DNA from: Saxidomus purpurata
Taxonomy: Eukaryota > Mollusca > Bivalvia > Venerida > Veneridae
Assembly (NCBI GenBank): GCA_022818135.1
Contig: JAFMSR010000015.1
Coordinates: forward strand, 26,732,074 to 26,796,073
DNA: 64,000 bases
Direction of reading: 5' to 3'
Part shown: in pieces, positions 34,391 through 47,500 of the stretch
How the letters are laid out: the number at the start of each line of letters is the position of its first letter
Position numbering within the stretch: position 1 is the first letter of the stretch
Notes under the pieces: generated by a model
The model's database searches: none
What the model was told of the DNA's origin: nothing
The model's input: only the letters and a program-made list of their open reading frames with translations
Position numbers and translations under genes: made by a program

Positions 34391-37300
34391 CTGAAATATG
34401 GCATAGACAAAGTAATGGATAACATTCATATAATTAAGTTATACAAGTTTAAACAGTGACTGTTTACATTGCACTGTGAATGGATAATTACCTTACAGTG
34501 TAGGGTAAAGTGCCAATGGTTGTATACAAGTTTAAACAGTGACTATTTATATACTGCACTGTGAATAGATTTTCGCCTGAAAGTGTAGGGTTAATAACAC
34601 AAAGATCATTGTTGACGTTAACTTAGATGAGTGTTCACCTTTTATTACACGGTGTCAATTAGACCATGCCAATAACCGATCTTCAGTCAAACGTGTACCC
34701 GTGCATATACAAGATGTTTTCCAGCACGCTAATTTGCATGACTCCGGACGTCACTCGATTTTGACACGGTTGTTATTTAAGTTTCAATATCTTACAAAAA
34801 GTTGCAGGCCGCTCGGTAAAATCGTTAGAGTAAATCATACATATTATTCACATTCGCTATCCTATAGTATTGAATTACCGAAGAAAGGTATGCGTTTCCA
34901 AAGAAGCAAGTAATTAAAAACAACGAGGTGCTTACAAATCCAAATACTGAACATTGACAAAAAGAAGCATTTTTACCTAAATGATAGGATTTCGAAGTAT
35001 TTCCACATGCTTGCTGGACCTCTGGGCTATCCCAACCATTTGGATAAATACCAACTCCGGTTGCCATGAGCAAACCTGTAAATATATACGCTTGAAAATT
35101 CTTCTTTATTTCTTGGTATGAACCATGGTTTGTCTGCCGTTATGAACTTATCACATCCCTAATAAAAATGAATCAATATAGAATGCTTGTATTGGTATTG
35201 TACCAGGGTCTAATTCTGGGGCTGGGGCTAGCGACTGACGTGATAGTCTATAATGGTTCGAATAATAATTTGAGATGGATCGTATTGTGGTTCGGATGTG
35301 TAACTCTTCAGAATATAAGATTCTCTAGTCAAGACAAAATCAAACAACAAACTCAGTGCTACTTTTATTTAATGGGTTACGGTTTTAACAGTAACTATTC
35401 TATAAGTATATTTTTGAACTGCGTTTAATATAATTATATTGATGAAATCAAAATAGTTTTATTGAGTAAAGAGCTGATATTAAAAAGAAGTATTTATAAT
35501 AGTGGTTTGCTAAAAGCAAAAGTTAATTGAGAATATTTCTCAAAAGAGAAGAAGCACTTGGGCTTCTAGGCATACCGGTAAAACCTTTGCGAATTATAAC
35601 AGGAATGCACGAGTATATATAAGCCCGTGAAAAATCACATGACTTTATAAACAAATTAATGAAAGTTAAACCAATGAAATTAAATGTAACAAAACTATAT
35701 AGGAAGGACGGACAAGATGGGGCGCCCATGAAAAATGCAATATTAACTGAAAACGTAATTTACTTTTAAATATAGATATTTTGAACTTTTACAGTATAAT
35801 GAAATCTTGCTTATGAAAATTGGAAACATAATAAACTGGAAGGCATTACAATGAGAACGATTTTTTGTTTTGTTTTAAACATTTTAAGATTCGTTAGCAC
35901 ATTTACATGTAGTTAATATTTTAGAGTACGCTTTAAAATTCACAGCCTATATTACTTAACGACTATAGTAGCCAACTGTTTTCCGCATTATCATGATTCA
36001 TAAAACATCCTGTCAACTATCACTGACAATCTTTTCTGCTTTTTATGTTCTTTCTTGTCAGGTTTCTATAGCAGAAATTCACTCTTATTCATCCTCTGTT
36101 AGCAAGTACATAAAATATAAATGGGTTTTAGTATACCTACTACTATGAAATTATAAACTTAGAAACTCTAGACTGAAAAACGGTATATCTGTATTTCCCT
36201 GCTGCTTATCCTGAAGATGATGAATATATGATTTAACAGCTGAGTCTATTTCTTTCACGGCCTCGTTTTGTTTTATCTACACTTGTAGATGTATTCTCTG
36301 TCTTAGACAGCAACTATTGTATGAAATACATTTGAATCAGCTTCAACACATTTGATTCAGCTTCAACACACTTGAAACTGCTTCAACACACTTGGAACTA
36401 CTTCAACACACTTGAAACTGCTTCAATACACTTGAAACTGATACAACACACTTGAAACTGATTCAACACACTTGAAACTGATTCAAAAAACTGTAAAAAT
36501 GTTTCTAGGCCAGATACATGTTGGAACTTTACATGCCTTGTTTTAGGAAGATATTTTTTCGAAGACAAGCGGACAGGAAAGCAGTGTCTATTGATATGAA
36601 TCTACTGAGTAAAAAGAGAAAAAAAGGCAAATATGAAGTGAAAAGAAAGTTATTAGTCTTAGTGGAAAATACTTAATAATAAAATTTAGTGGGAAATATT
36701 AAACTTATTTTAACTTTTGAGCTTAATTCACAGTTTTAGGTAACAGTAATGCAGTATTGTATTACAAATACCTCAAGTATGAAATATCGTCATAGGGTAT
36801 GATGACGATTATCCAAAGTTTTCCCTCTTAAATACCAGCAAAACAGAAATAAACAAGCATATACCATTTATACTACGTAAGTGGAAAATGTCACTGTTGA
36901 CTCACTCAGTAAGTTGTTACAATGACATTTTGACTGATATTTAGTGTGATTTTTGTAGTGTTGCGTTTAAAAGTAATTTTCGGGCAATTTATCACGCTAG
37001 CGTTTGTTTCTAGTTGACATAAAATACTTTTTATACGAGGCATTATTTAATACTAAGCACCTGCTAGGTCTTTTTAAGTTTCTATATACCTTTGGAAACT
37101 ACAATGGTCGCTTGAAATTTGAGAAACTATTACTTGCCTATCTTTTATGCCGATAGAAGACACAAAAAAATCACTTTGCTAAATATGGCTATCAAGTATT
37201 GACAGATACGAGGTATTATAACCAACCTGAACACATCTGTAGAATTCCCGCCGACCGTGCTACCGTCGGAATGACCACACCCTTCACACAGATACCGAAC

Positions 37301-37632
37301 ATGGCAGTCAATGAGACAAGCAAACATAGTCCACATGAAACACCAATCAACAGAGTGGCAATTTGCCATGACGTGCTTGGAATGTCCGAGAATGTTGTGT
37401 ACCGTCCACACTCTAACACTATCGTCAGTTCGCCCCTGGTATTTATCGCCGGGTAGTTACAGCGCCGAAATATTCCGAAGTGCACTGGAACAGTTTGTCT
37501 AGATTTTCCGTTGATTTGAAGAAACATATGTCCAGTTATCCAGTGTGGCATGAAATAACCAACACTGGAGATTACAGACGAAATAAAGGACGAAAACGCC
37601 CAGAAAACACCAAGACCTGATAATCCAGACAT
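34266..37632 (-). CDS. LHFPL6: LHFPL-family tetraspan membrane protein, copy C (3 exons)
   Basis: Complete gene, 209 aa: exon 1 37227-37632, exon 2 34977-35075, exon 3 34266-34390, introns of 2151 and 586 bp, all junctions phase 1. Same architecture as copy B: four membrane segments, Trp31, FGIFRRC (Cys58) and ECGRY (Cys75) in the first loop, GIYPNGWDSPEV in exon 2, DCSLSWCFYLTSAG in exon 3, tail KQKQIVTGYAL. Exon 1 differs from B at only a few residues (Thr66, Ile71, Leu95), whereas exon 3 has several changes including Gln for His and Arg in the tail. No frame damage. Most upstream member of the array in the direction of transcription. An intact paralogue of B; whether both are expressed is unknown. 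Confidence 0.92.
34438..34605. repeat. Two-copy ~83-bp tandem duplication in LHFPL-C intron 2
   Basis: TATACAAGTTTAAACAGTGAC, GCACTGTGAAT and AGTGTAGGGT recur in order at about 34440 and 34523. Specific to copy C. Confidence 0.75.
34977..35075 (-). CDS. LHFPL6: LHFPL copy C exon 2
   Basis: 99 nt between ATTTACAG and GTAAAA; residues 136-168, LLMATGVGIYPNGWDSPEV followed by QQACGNTSKSYHL. Confidence 0.92.
   Translation of the reverse strand, partial: VCSWQPELVFIQMVGIAQRSSKHVEILRNPII
36329..36487. repeat. 20-bp minisatellite, about 8 copies, LHFPL-C intron 1
   Basis: Unit CTTCAACACACTTGAAACTG with substitutions, in the first intron of copy C. Not found in the introns of copies A or B. Confidence 0.85.
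37227..37632 (-). CDS. LHFPL6: LHFPL copy C exon 1
   Basis: Residues 1-135; donor TCAG|GTTGGT at 37227/37226. Reading on into the intron adds only WL before a stop, so the open frame slightly overruns the exon. Confidence 0.92.
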
Positions 37633-37975
37633 TGTTTCACCACAATAATTCCATCAAGTATTATATGTAACCATATAGTTTATACATTTCTTCCATCATT
37701 TCTTCTTTGATATTATAAATTTGTACTGCATAGTTTATTTATTCATATCATGCTTCAGATTTACTGTAGCATTTAAATTGTGCTCGTTAATATTCCGCTT
37801 ACTCTAAACATCTTTTGATAAATACTTTAATCACCATATAAATCAATGCACTTTACATCCATTCATGACTTTATTTAACAAGAAATTAAATCTAAATCTT
37901 TCATCTGTGTTAATTACATCCCGTATTTTCTCACAACCAACAAAAACTCCACGTATTTTGTAGCAGGAGAAAACT

Positions 37976-38120
37976 CAAGTGAGCAGTGTCGAATATTCCA
38001 TCATGCCATGATTTTATCTTTCACTACCACAACAGTTTTCAAACAGTTTCAATAAACTTCAAGTATTATTCCGTCTTACTTAAAAAAACAAATATTTCCA
38101 TCTAATTTTCTCTCTCACTA
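37976..38120 (-). promoter_or_regulatory. Conserved 5' block upstream of LHFPL copy C
   Basis: Partner of 7316-7475 and 21054-21212 (AATATTCCATCATGCCATGA, TTTTATCTTTCACTACCAC, CAAACAGTTTCAATAAACTTCAAG), starting about 345 bp from the start codon. Confidence 0.5.
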
Positions 38121-39029
38121 CTGAAGCCACTGTAGAATTTCCAATATCCGATCTGCACGAATGTGACAGGATTGTGTTTATTGTATCGAAGTGTCCGAAG
38201 TCATCTGGTAGCGAAAATGTTTAGGGGTAAACTTCAGATTATTTTGTCATTCTGTTTAATTCTGTGTCACAACAATTTACAAATCTCTAATTCCGACGTG
38301 AGTTCCGCCAGTGCCTTTTTTGGCATCCTATTTCCTGTTGAAAGAAGTATGTTAGTAAATTAAGTACGTTTAACTCGATATGAGGTTCAAAAATAATTGG
38401 TACACAACTGCTCGTGTCACAACCTACATTCCCATTCAATTGTTATAGATGCAGCATATAGTAACCCTGAACTGACGCTTCCAAAATTGTTAGTATGATA
38501 ACACAAAAAACCCTAATACAAACACATTACAATGCGTACTGATATGCTAACGTATCCATGGTGTGCCTACCCCTTCACTTGTTCAAAAACCAACTACTTA
38601 TTCCTCCAATTCGGTACGGTGTATATAGAAATATTTATACTCCTTTCGTTGTTTATTCCCATTTTATGAATATATTTATAACTTGACCACGAAAACGAAC
38701 ATGACCTGATTTCAATTAGAGAAATGGTTCTTTGAGATTTATTCTTCAAAACACCAAATACCTATAAAATCGTGTAAAACGGTTTTCTGTTACAAAAACA
38801 CGTTTAACCCATAGCTCTCCTGCTTAATCATTCAGACGAAAGAAAGTGAAATAAAATACCACCAGCTGTGAAAATGAGTAAATGATGGTTGATGTTTAAA
38901 TTTTACAAATAGTTGTAGTTGATGGCCTGGCAGCCTTAAATGTATAATTTCATTATTTGATAGAGCGAGAAATGTTTTAACATTCACATCTTACTTATCT
39001 ATTACATTATTAGTAAGAAAAGTTTATAA

Positions 39030-39070
39030 TCATATACATATACATATACATATACACACGTATATATATT
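39030..39070. repeat. CATATA/ACGTATA microsatellite
   Basis: ATACATATACATATACATATACACACGTATATATAT, a short purine-pyrimidine alternating tract. Confidence 0.8.
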
Positions 39071-39413
39071 CTATTCAATCGTGCTGAAAAACTCAACGGA
39101 AATTAAAACATTTAAAATATTTTTAGAACTTTATAAAATCAAAAGAAAAAAGTGTACGTCTATTTACCGCATACAATCGTTTTGCTTCCTGTTGAGAACT
39201 GTCTGGGTTTTTTTATTACATTTACTAGAAACAGCTGTTTCGATTTTGTTAATGATGTAGACGTTTTCAGACAAGTAACTGCATACAAAAACAAATAAAA
39301 TAGTTCATTAAATATGTTTTTCATATTTATTTGCATTAAACTTTTCTTCTAAATCAGTCACTGTCTGACTTCGGAAATGATTTCGAATTACAATGTTATG
39401 GCAGTCCTATAGG

Positions 39414-39632
39414 GACGTCTAACTTCAATACTTATGACTTTGAACTTCCTACATACTTCTGACATAAATGTTTTTAACTTCCATACTTCGTACTTGAAGT
39501 CAGGACGTAAGAAGTTGGAAAAAAAGGAAGTATGAAGTTTGGAGTAAGCCAGTGAGAAGTTGGAAAACAGAAGTAAGGAACCTAGAAATACTGAAATTAG
39601 AAGTTGGAAGTTAGAAGTCTTTCCCGAGCTTC
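39414..39632. repeat. AAGT/ACTT inverted low-complexity element
   Basis: The left part is built of ACTTC words (AACTTCCATACTTCGTACTT), the right part of the complementary GAAGT words (AAGGAAGTATGAAGTT, GAAGTTGGAAG). The two halves can fold as an imperfect hairpin about 39.5 kb. Confidence 0.55.
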
Positions 39633-39884
39633 CGTAGCTATGATAGCTAAACTAACTTAATATGTTCCCTATAGTTTTTTCACAATTCAGTTCTGATCGT
39701 GCTTTCACTGATTGTGTTTAATATACGGTTTATTATATACCTATAAATATTCTGTCAAAAATACAGCCTTTACTCAACCATCAAATACGGCCTGACAGAA
39801 AAAAATCCGTATTATATGTACGTACGATACAAACTACAGTGCTATCATTTGTAAGAGTGCATTCAATTTGCCCTAATATACACA

Positions 39885-39938
39885 TGACGTCAATTACCTC
39901 GCTATTGACTTGACGATGACGTCAATAAAATGACGTCG
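39885..39938. promoter_or_regulatory. Cluster of three CRE-type sites
   Basis: TGACGTCA at 39885-39892 and 39917-39924, and TGACGTCG at 39931-39938. Full palindromic CREs bind CREB/ATF factors. They lie about 2.25 kb upstream of the LHFPL copy C start. Function is inferred only. Confidence 0.4.
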
Positions 39939-40529
39939 CTAACTACGTATTTTTCGCTCTAAAAAGAGCTTATCTTCAATTTTATACTTAAAATGTCCTT
40001 TTAATTTAGGTTATTTGCGCAGACTTTGTCAAAAGATAGATAATAAAAGGGTTATTTGTATAGTTATGTTCTCCATAAGCCGGATTGGCTCTCGTCGATG
40101 TCGGATCATTTGAGTGCGTAGCAAATCCGGCATGCTGGATTACGTTACTATACTAGTAACCCTATTATGCAATACTCTCAATTGAAGCTTATTTTACTGT
40201 TGACATATGTCATTTATAAACGGCATAATATATGAACGATAACTCAAATTTTAGTCAGCAAAAAATGTTCGAAGTGTACTTACATGTAACATAAAGCGTT
40301 AATTATCCAATGTTAAGCTTGATTTATTAAAACTTAAAACTTCTATTCTTTTTCTCTCACACAAACAATAAAATTCACTCGTACCATGTCATTGACGGAA
40401 TTACCTCAGGTGGTTGACATTATTAAACGAATGTAAGAATAAATATACCGTTGGTAAAGTGAAGTTTTTTTCACATTATCACACTAATATTTACAATACC
40501 ACCGTTATCTGTAACAAACTAATAATGAC

Positions 40530-40640
40530 TGTTATTTATCATAACCATCCCCTTAATATATCGGTGTTTATCTTTCAGTGTATCGTAAATAACAATTCAA
40601 CGACCATCGTAGATATGTGTTACTTTAAAACAAAATATAT
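40530..40640. promoter_or_regulatory. Partner of the upstream block at 10815-10925
   Basis: TATATCGGTGTTTATCTTTCAGTGTATCGTAAATAACAATTCAACGA-type order of words shared with 10.8 kb, about 2.9 kb upstream of LHFPL copy C. Confidence 0.35.
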
Positions 40641-40959
40641 TAGCATTTCAGTGTCATTTTGTCTGTGTAATATACTTCCTCCTCAGATCTAGAAATCACA
40701 TTAGTGCACCTCAGCATACATTTTAAAGAAAAGAGAAAATCATGCAGAAACAGTTTCCATTCCAAAATACTTGAAAACACTTTACAACTTATTAAAGAAA
40801 TAATCTATGGCTTGGAGTGCTTTATCGAAATTGAAGCATTCCCCGGAGGCGATGTGCCTGGCGGAATAATTCACGAGGGCGAAGCCTCGATGTTTTCAAC
40901 AGACCTTCCATTTATATTGCCCCAGTACATAAAATGTTTTCTGTTAGTATGCACATAAC

Positions 40960-43900
40960 ACCTCGTTTCATATCCTTTAACTATAACCTAACTCCTTCCA
41001 TCCCTGATACAGGACAGACTGTTTTGGCATTTTGTAAATTGTCAGCTCACAGTGCGTGTCTCTTCGGCGGTACTAAACAAAAGTCTGAGATTAGATATTT
41101 CCTTCTAGATTGACAAAACAGATGAGATCGTCTATAGTTTCTATTTATGCTCATTTAACAGGGCTGCTGTCTTAAAAACTAAATTAAATTTGGTACTATA
41201 TCTTCAATGTTCAATTCAAAACAGGTACAAACCGAGTTGAAAGAGAAATAAAACGGAATCATTGATCGGCATCATTGTTAAATCTCAAACGTTATGGACC
41301 AACTTTGGTTTAACGAATTTCTTTCGTAATCGAATCTAAGTTCTGCTATTTGATTGTCAATTGACTGTTGCACAGACAATTTATATATCGGCTTACCATG
41401 CTTCAATATTAAACATACTGTTAAAGCACAGGTACATGTACTTAAACCCTACTCATTTGCGGGTCTATATCATACACTGTGTAACTTCGTCAAAAATAGT
41501 TTACAAGGAAGGCATGTGACTCAAACACTCGGTATATTCACAGATCTATAGTATATGAAGAAATGAACGCTTCTGTTACCCCTACTTCAGAAACTCTCAT
41601 GAAACTTTCTGTAGACTTACTGAAACAGCGTCAATTTGTCTGATATAATTTCCTAAAAAGGAGAACCAATTAACAATTAAACATATCCATTAATTATATT
41701 AGACGCACAGGCGATTCATGACCTATGTTCTATCTTATCAATTAATCCCTTCAATGAAAGTTTAAAATTGATTGCGAGACGCGTAATAAACTCTGCATAA
41801 AATGTCAGGAAAGTGAAAATATTTCTAACTGAAATGTGAGATTGGCCGACAACTACTGGGATCGTTAAAGTCTCGTAAAAGTCGCTGTTTACTTGTTTCC
41901 GTAGAAACTGTAAAAAAAGAAACTATTTAAGTGATAATGTATTTTCCAACAAGACGTCTTCGTAGTAATTTTTATCAGACATTGAATTCGTTTCTGCAAC
42001 AGAAATGCGCAATATTCATATTTTCTATAAAGATGGCTGTTACGACATGTAAACATGGAATACTCCAGCATCAACGACTTGCTGGAATAAATACTCGGTC
42101 TTAAGTACACCAATGTTGTTTCTTTAACAACCCTATATTGATCGCCAATCACCGACATGTATCTTATCATCGCCTGTGAAGAAATGATGTATCTTATACA
42201 GCATGTATGTAAAGTTCACAGTTCTAGAAGCTGTCATAACAACATTTGACGTACTTATGCAAGTCAAATATTTGTAACTATTTATGTAGCTGTTGCTTAC
42301 GCTCTGGACAAACTATTGTTTGAGATAATCTGTTTATTTACCTATCTCCTCCAGATTCAGTTACTCTATCAAAAGCTTACGGTCTTTGCTTTACAAATCA
42401 AACGCTTTAGTATGATCGATCACTCTGTAACAAACGCATCCACTTTTAAATGTGATACAGAAAGGTTTAAATGACAAATGTTTCATTAAAACATGATACA
42501 AACAGCTTGCAAAACATATCTAATAAAAACATGTCCCATAACTTTATAGAGGGTCACATTTTCCCAGTTATAAGATAAAATCACTTTAATAATGCGATCC
42601 GCTATTACTAGTACATTTCATCCCTTTTGATAGACATATTAAACTATCTGGCTGAAAGTTAACGTACTGTCATGAAAGAAATATTATAATTAATTATCCA
42701 TCGACATTACATATGTGAAATCTGGCATACTTTGGTAGAAATATACTTTTGCAGTTTGATGTATGTTACATTTCAGTAAATTCAGCTTACTGTAATGTAC
42801 ATTAAGCACCATCAGTATGTTACTCCTATATAGATAACCGTCCACTGCATTGTTACAATAGTAGCAGTTGTTTTAGTCAAGATGTATAAAATGATCACTA
42901 AAAATGCTTTAAATCTGTACTTAATAAAACCTTTTCCTAACTATATTCAATTGGCATGTTTAAGTATAAGTGTATTTTAATAATACGTCCGCTCCAAAAG
43001 GAGATTCATGTGTATACTTATAGACTGTGTATATTGAAATTGCCGACCCAAATTTTTTTATCTTATTCTTATCCTTTGTCATTACCACATGTATTGATTG
43101 GCAGTTAAGTGTATCTCATCAGTTAAAATCCTTGTAATAGACAAGTTTTACTGTAAATTATATACCCTGTATTTAGCGGTATGAAGCCTTCAGTTGGATT
43201 GTTACAATACGTAACAAGTTGCTCTTAAGCCATGTTACCTCCATGCTTTAATGCTTTAGAAGAGAATTATGTCCATTTAGTACCGAACCATAGTAGCCTC
43301 CTGCTCTCACTGTTTAAATCACCTCTCACTGTAGTTGTAAAAAATCTCCCCAAAGATAAGTTAACGTTTCCGTTCTACTTATTTACCGTTGACCCAAAAA
43401 AAATTTATCTTATTCTTTTCAAAATGGCATTCTTATTCATACAATATAATTAATCCTGTAACCGCCTGGAAGTTAATATTTAATTAGTCAAAATGTCCGT
43501 GTAATTTGCAGAAATCGATTGAACTGGCACCGCCACACTGTATGTTTATTATAGTCATTTCAAAAGCTTAGCTTCTTTTTCAATTCTTCCACTATACTGT
43601 AGACCAGAATTTATACGGTGCCTTTTATATCACAATATGCAAACCACGTTAGCCCTGGTTCAGTTTTGCAATTACCTTTACATTTAGCCAAAAAAATAAG
43701 AGTAATGCTTTAAAGGAAAAAACTTTAAATGTAAATAATACTATGGTAATATATTTGCTTACCGTAAGTAATAAATGCCTTTAGTATACAGACTCCAAAT
43801 TTAAATTCACCATGACATTATTAGAAACTTCCAAACCAGCGTAACTGATTTGAAGACAAACTAACAATAACTCGATAACTGTAACGTGTTACAGTGGCAT

Positions 43901-44509
43901 GAGATACACTATAAAATTCTTTTGAATGATTTAAATTCCTGCACAGTGGTCGCCGAAATGATATACTGTTGATTTGCATTCAAAAGTATGTCATCTGCTT
44001 TTAAAAGATAAAGTGATGTAGGGATACATGGATTAATACATTACAATGTTTATAAAATAAAGTATATTTGAGCTGCAGTGTGGTATAAAACGACAGATGT
44101 CTAATATTAAAAATGCTGCATTTTCTGATCCATGCCTTTCTATAAACCTTTACATAATATGTTAATAAAAATTTTGTTAATAGCTCATATTTAAACTAGA
44201 TTTCAACTTGAAAGCAACGAAGCCGTCAGCTTTTCAGGCCACTTTGTGAGACCGTAGCATTACTCCCAAGTGAACCAGCAATCTCAGACACATACATATT
44301 TACACGATCGCTGTCGTACTTACTGTAATATAACTATTATAACTATTACTTGCTGATCATGCCGAGTTCTTCGACAAAAACAAAGAGCTCTCGAAAATAC
44401 GTATATTTTTATCACAAATAAGAAAGAATACGACAGAATTTCCCGTTTAAAGAAATGTTTAGTACCACTTTCTGACAGATCAGACATGTACATCGAATCA
44501 TTGCCTAGA
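40960..44509. other. Intergenic, no gene seen
   Basis: AT-rich, many short frames, none with splice or composition support; no repeat family recognised. Confidence 0.5.
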
Positions 44510-47500
44510 GTAACAATTCTCAGAAATAATCATGGCGACCCACCTATACTGTCCGAAGAAGAGTGATAAAAGCAAAACAAGATGTTTGCATTTGTTAAAA
44601 GTTTCTTAATATCCTTCGAATTTAACTCGTGCTTCGATAAGTTATTCTAGACGAAACAGTCTGTGCTTGGGTTCCCTACATCTCCTGGGAAATTATGATT
44701 TATAGATAATTACTGTATCATTAATCCTTTTCATTGTTGTTCTTACTGAGAAAATAATATTGTCTACGTAAAATGACGAGGTATTGATGATTTTTCTTGT
44801 GAAATGTGATTTCGTAAAAGTACAAGTATCTTTTCCAGTTTCTATAGAAACATCGCTATAAAACGATTCATATAAGCACGATTTATATAGACATAAATTG
44901 GATTTGTTTACACTATATTGTATCAGTTCGCCTGCTCATAATTCAAATAGTTTATTAACTACATGCATTCCTTCAGTCAAACAGACTTGAAAGATTTATC
45001 AAAACGTATGCCACATTTCCAATATTTCTACATACAATTTTATAGTATATTCAATTCTTTATTCCTATGCTTCAAAGATAATAATGTTGCTACAAAATTA
45101 ATATCCTTCTGAATTCGTGCCCGTTACAGAATCTTGTATCTAAATTGGCAGCATAATGAATAGTTCATTTCAGTTTGGGTGTAGATTCGTGGAAAAGTTA
45201 GTTTGTGGATTTTTGGAAATCTGTCAATACAATCTGTATGCTGAATGACCAATGCTTCTAAAAAATTTCCTGAAGTTGTGTATACAGTGTAATGTTGGCG
45301 TTTGTATACATGTATAACACTCGACTATAGTGAATTCGTCTAAAGAAAGTATGATTCGCGATCATCACTTAATACGTTTGTCAAGACTACCTATATTTTA
45401 AAACAATGCGAATGATACGTATTCGGATTAGAAAATACCTGATTCGCCGAGCTTATTACTGTTTCTGATGGGAACGACCCTCGGATCGAAATATCTGCAT
45501 CGAGGGTTTCCTTTTGAGCCAAGTGCTCTCCGTGATCCCGGAAACTTTTTCTGCAGTGCCGGCCTTGCCTTTGCAATAATTTCTAAATGCAAACTTGATC
45601 AAAATGATGAATTATCATGAAAAACAAAAGATTTTCCGACATTGTGTTTAGGAAAGTGGCGTCACAAAGTTTATAACGTTACGTCATAAGTAATTCACGA
45701 GAGTCGTCTGGCACAGGAGGGGTGTCAGACCGGTTTTTTCGCCATGGGAAAAACCCCCCAAAATCCCTTTCCCGCTTTTTTTGTTGTTTTTTTTGGCATG
45801 AGCAAAATCACCGGCAAATGCCGATCCGATATAAAATGGAAACTTTACTTTCTGAATAACAACGAATCTATTTGTTATACGATATGGAAGCAAAATCAAA
45901 CTTTCTTTTCCTATTAAAAATTGTATGTAAAACTACTTGACAAATTTGTTTTCTGTGTTAACACAGTTATTACAAATTACAATGTCAAGATATAATGCAC
46001 TGATTCTTTTCAATGGTCTGTGTATATTGGCTTTATGCAAGGTATGTTTCTTTATTTGTCGAAATTGGTAAGAAAAAAAGTGTAAGAAAAAATGTTTCTC
46101 TAAGAAAAAGTCTATGATTCACCATGAGATAAAAATCCCTGAGATATATCTTAAATTGCCTTTGCTTAAATTCTAGTTCCTCTGTTAAGTTTTAGATTGG
46201 TTATGAAATATAGGGTAGATCTACTCTAATGAAATCATGAATATTTTAAAGTTTCATTTTACATTCTGAAAATGAATTATTGTATTATTAAATTCAATCT
46301 ACAAAAATGAATTCTGATATTGCTCTCGCTCGTAAAAGCAGTAAATTTACTAAATTAATACTAAACATCCTGTAAGTTTTATTCATTTATTCATTTATTG
46401 ACATTTATTCCTGTTATAATCATTTGATTTTGTTGGTAATTACTGTTTTCTGATACGTTGTAAGAATGCTAATTATGATCATTTTGCGAGTTTAGATTTA
46501 ATTCTCGTAAAACATATTGTATAAATGAGAATACTGGTACATGAGGACGGAATCGAAAAACTTATAGACAGCGATTTTCAATAAAACCTACTTTGTCACA
46601 ATGAAAAAACATGAATATATCGGATGAAGTCAGCCTTAAATTGACTGAATACGGTTGTAGGCAAAACGATAAAAAAACCAAGCGAGCGAGGAAGTAACGA
46701 TCGGTCTATTTAAATAAATGTACAACGGAGACGCATGCATTAATATTGCATACATAAACGGCATCAATACATTTCATTTCCCGTGAGATGTAGATTTGCC
46801 AGACATTTATGAAGGCTCACAAGTAAAATACAAAGATATAAGTCAACTGGAAACAACTGTAAAAGTATTTGAAGTTACTCATATTGATTCTGTTGAATGT
46901 GGAGACGGATTTGGCCCAGGGGATTTCCGTTATTAACACACGTTCATTATATTTCAAAACTAAGTCTTTCTGTTATTTTGGAAGCGTAAGCATAACACGA
47001 GACGAAACTGTCCGCGAATCGAGTCCCAAAATTGTTTTTGTGATATAGTTTAGATCAGTATTAGACTAGTCATCGACAAAAGGCAAACCAGGTAGTGTTG
47101 TTCTATATCAAACCTAATGACTTTGCTTTAGTATTTCTTTACGTTAGGAAACTGTTTATTCAGTCTTTTAATAATTTTAATGTTACTCATATTCTTCTAT
47201 AGTCTATTCTATATATGGATAGGTACTGAGATTTGGAAGAAGTAATGAACAACGGCTTATATTAAAACTAAATACTTTCAGCTGTTTTAGAAAGCAAGTG
47301 CAAAATATTTATTTGAATCCCAATGTTTTCGTGTTTCAAATTTATCCAAATTCATCCACAAAAAACAATGTAAAATTGAGTCTATGTAACTAATGCTTTT
47401 CATTAATTTCATCGAAAAATGTTTATTTAAATAGAAATAACGACAATGCGTCTATTCAAATAAAAATGTTCAACAGGGGAAATCTTTGCGTTTCTAAACC

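Noticed and set aside
35168..35428. 86-codon plus-strand open frame
   Set aside because: It lies in intron 1 of LHFPL-C on the opposite strand, with no paralogue in copy B and no splice support.
36329..36487. CRISPR-like regular repeats
   Set aside because: Contiguous 20-bp tandem units without spacers, within an intron of an animal gene.
37199..37502. Open frames overlapping LHFPL exon 1 in other frames or on the other strand
   Set aside because: Shadows of a strongly conserved real exon; similar shadows occur at copies A and B.
45391..45600. GC-richer minus-strand block with two protein-like frames (RRALGSKGNPRCRYFDPR and HCRKSFRDHGEHLAQKE)
   Set aside because: Two competing frames, no convincing acceptor and no partner exon; more likely an old repeat.
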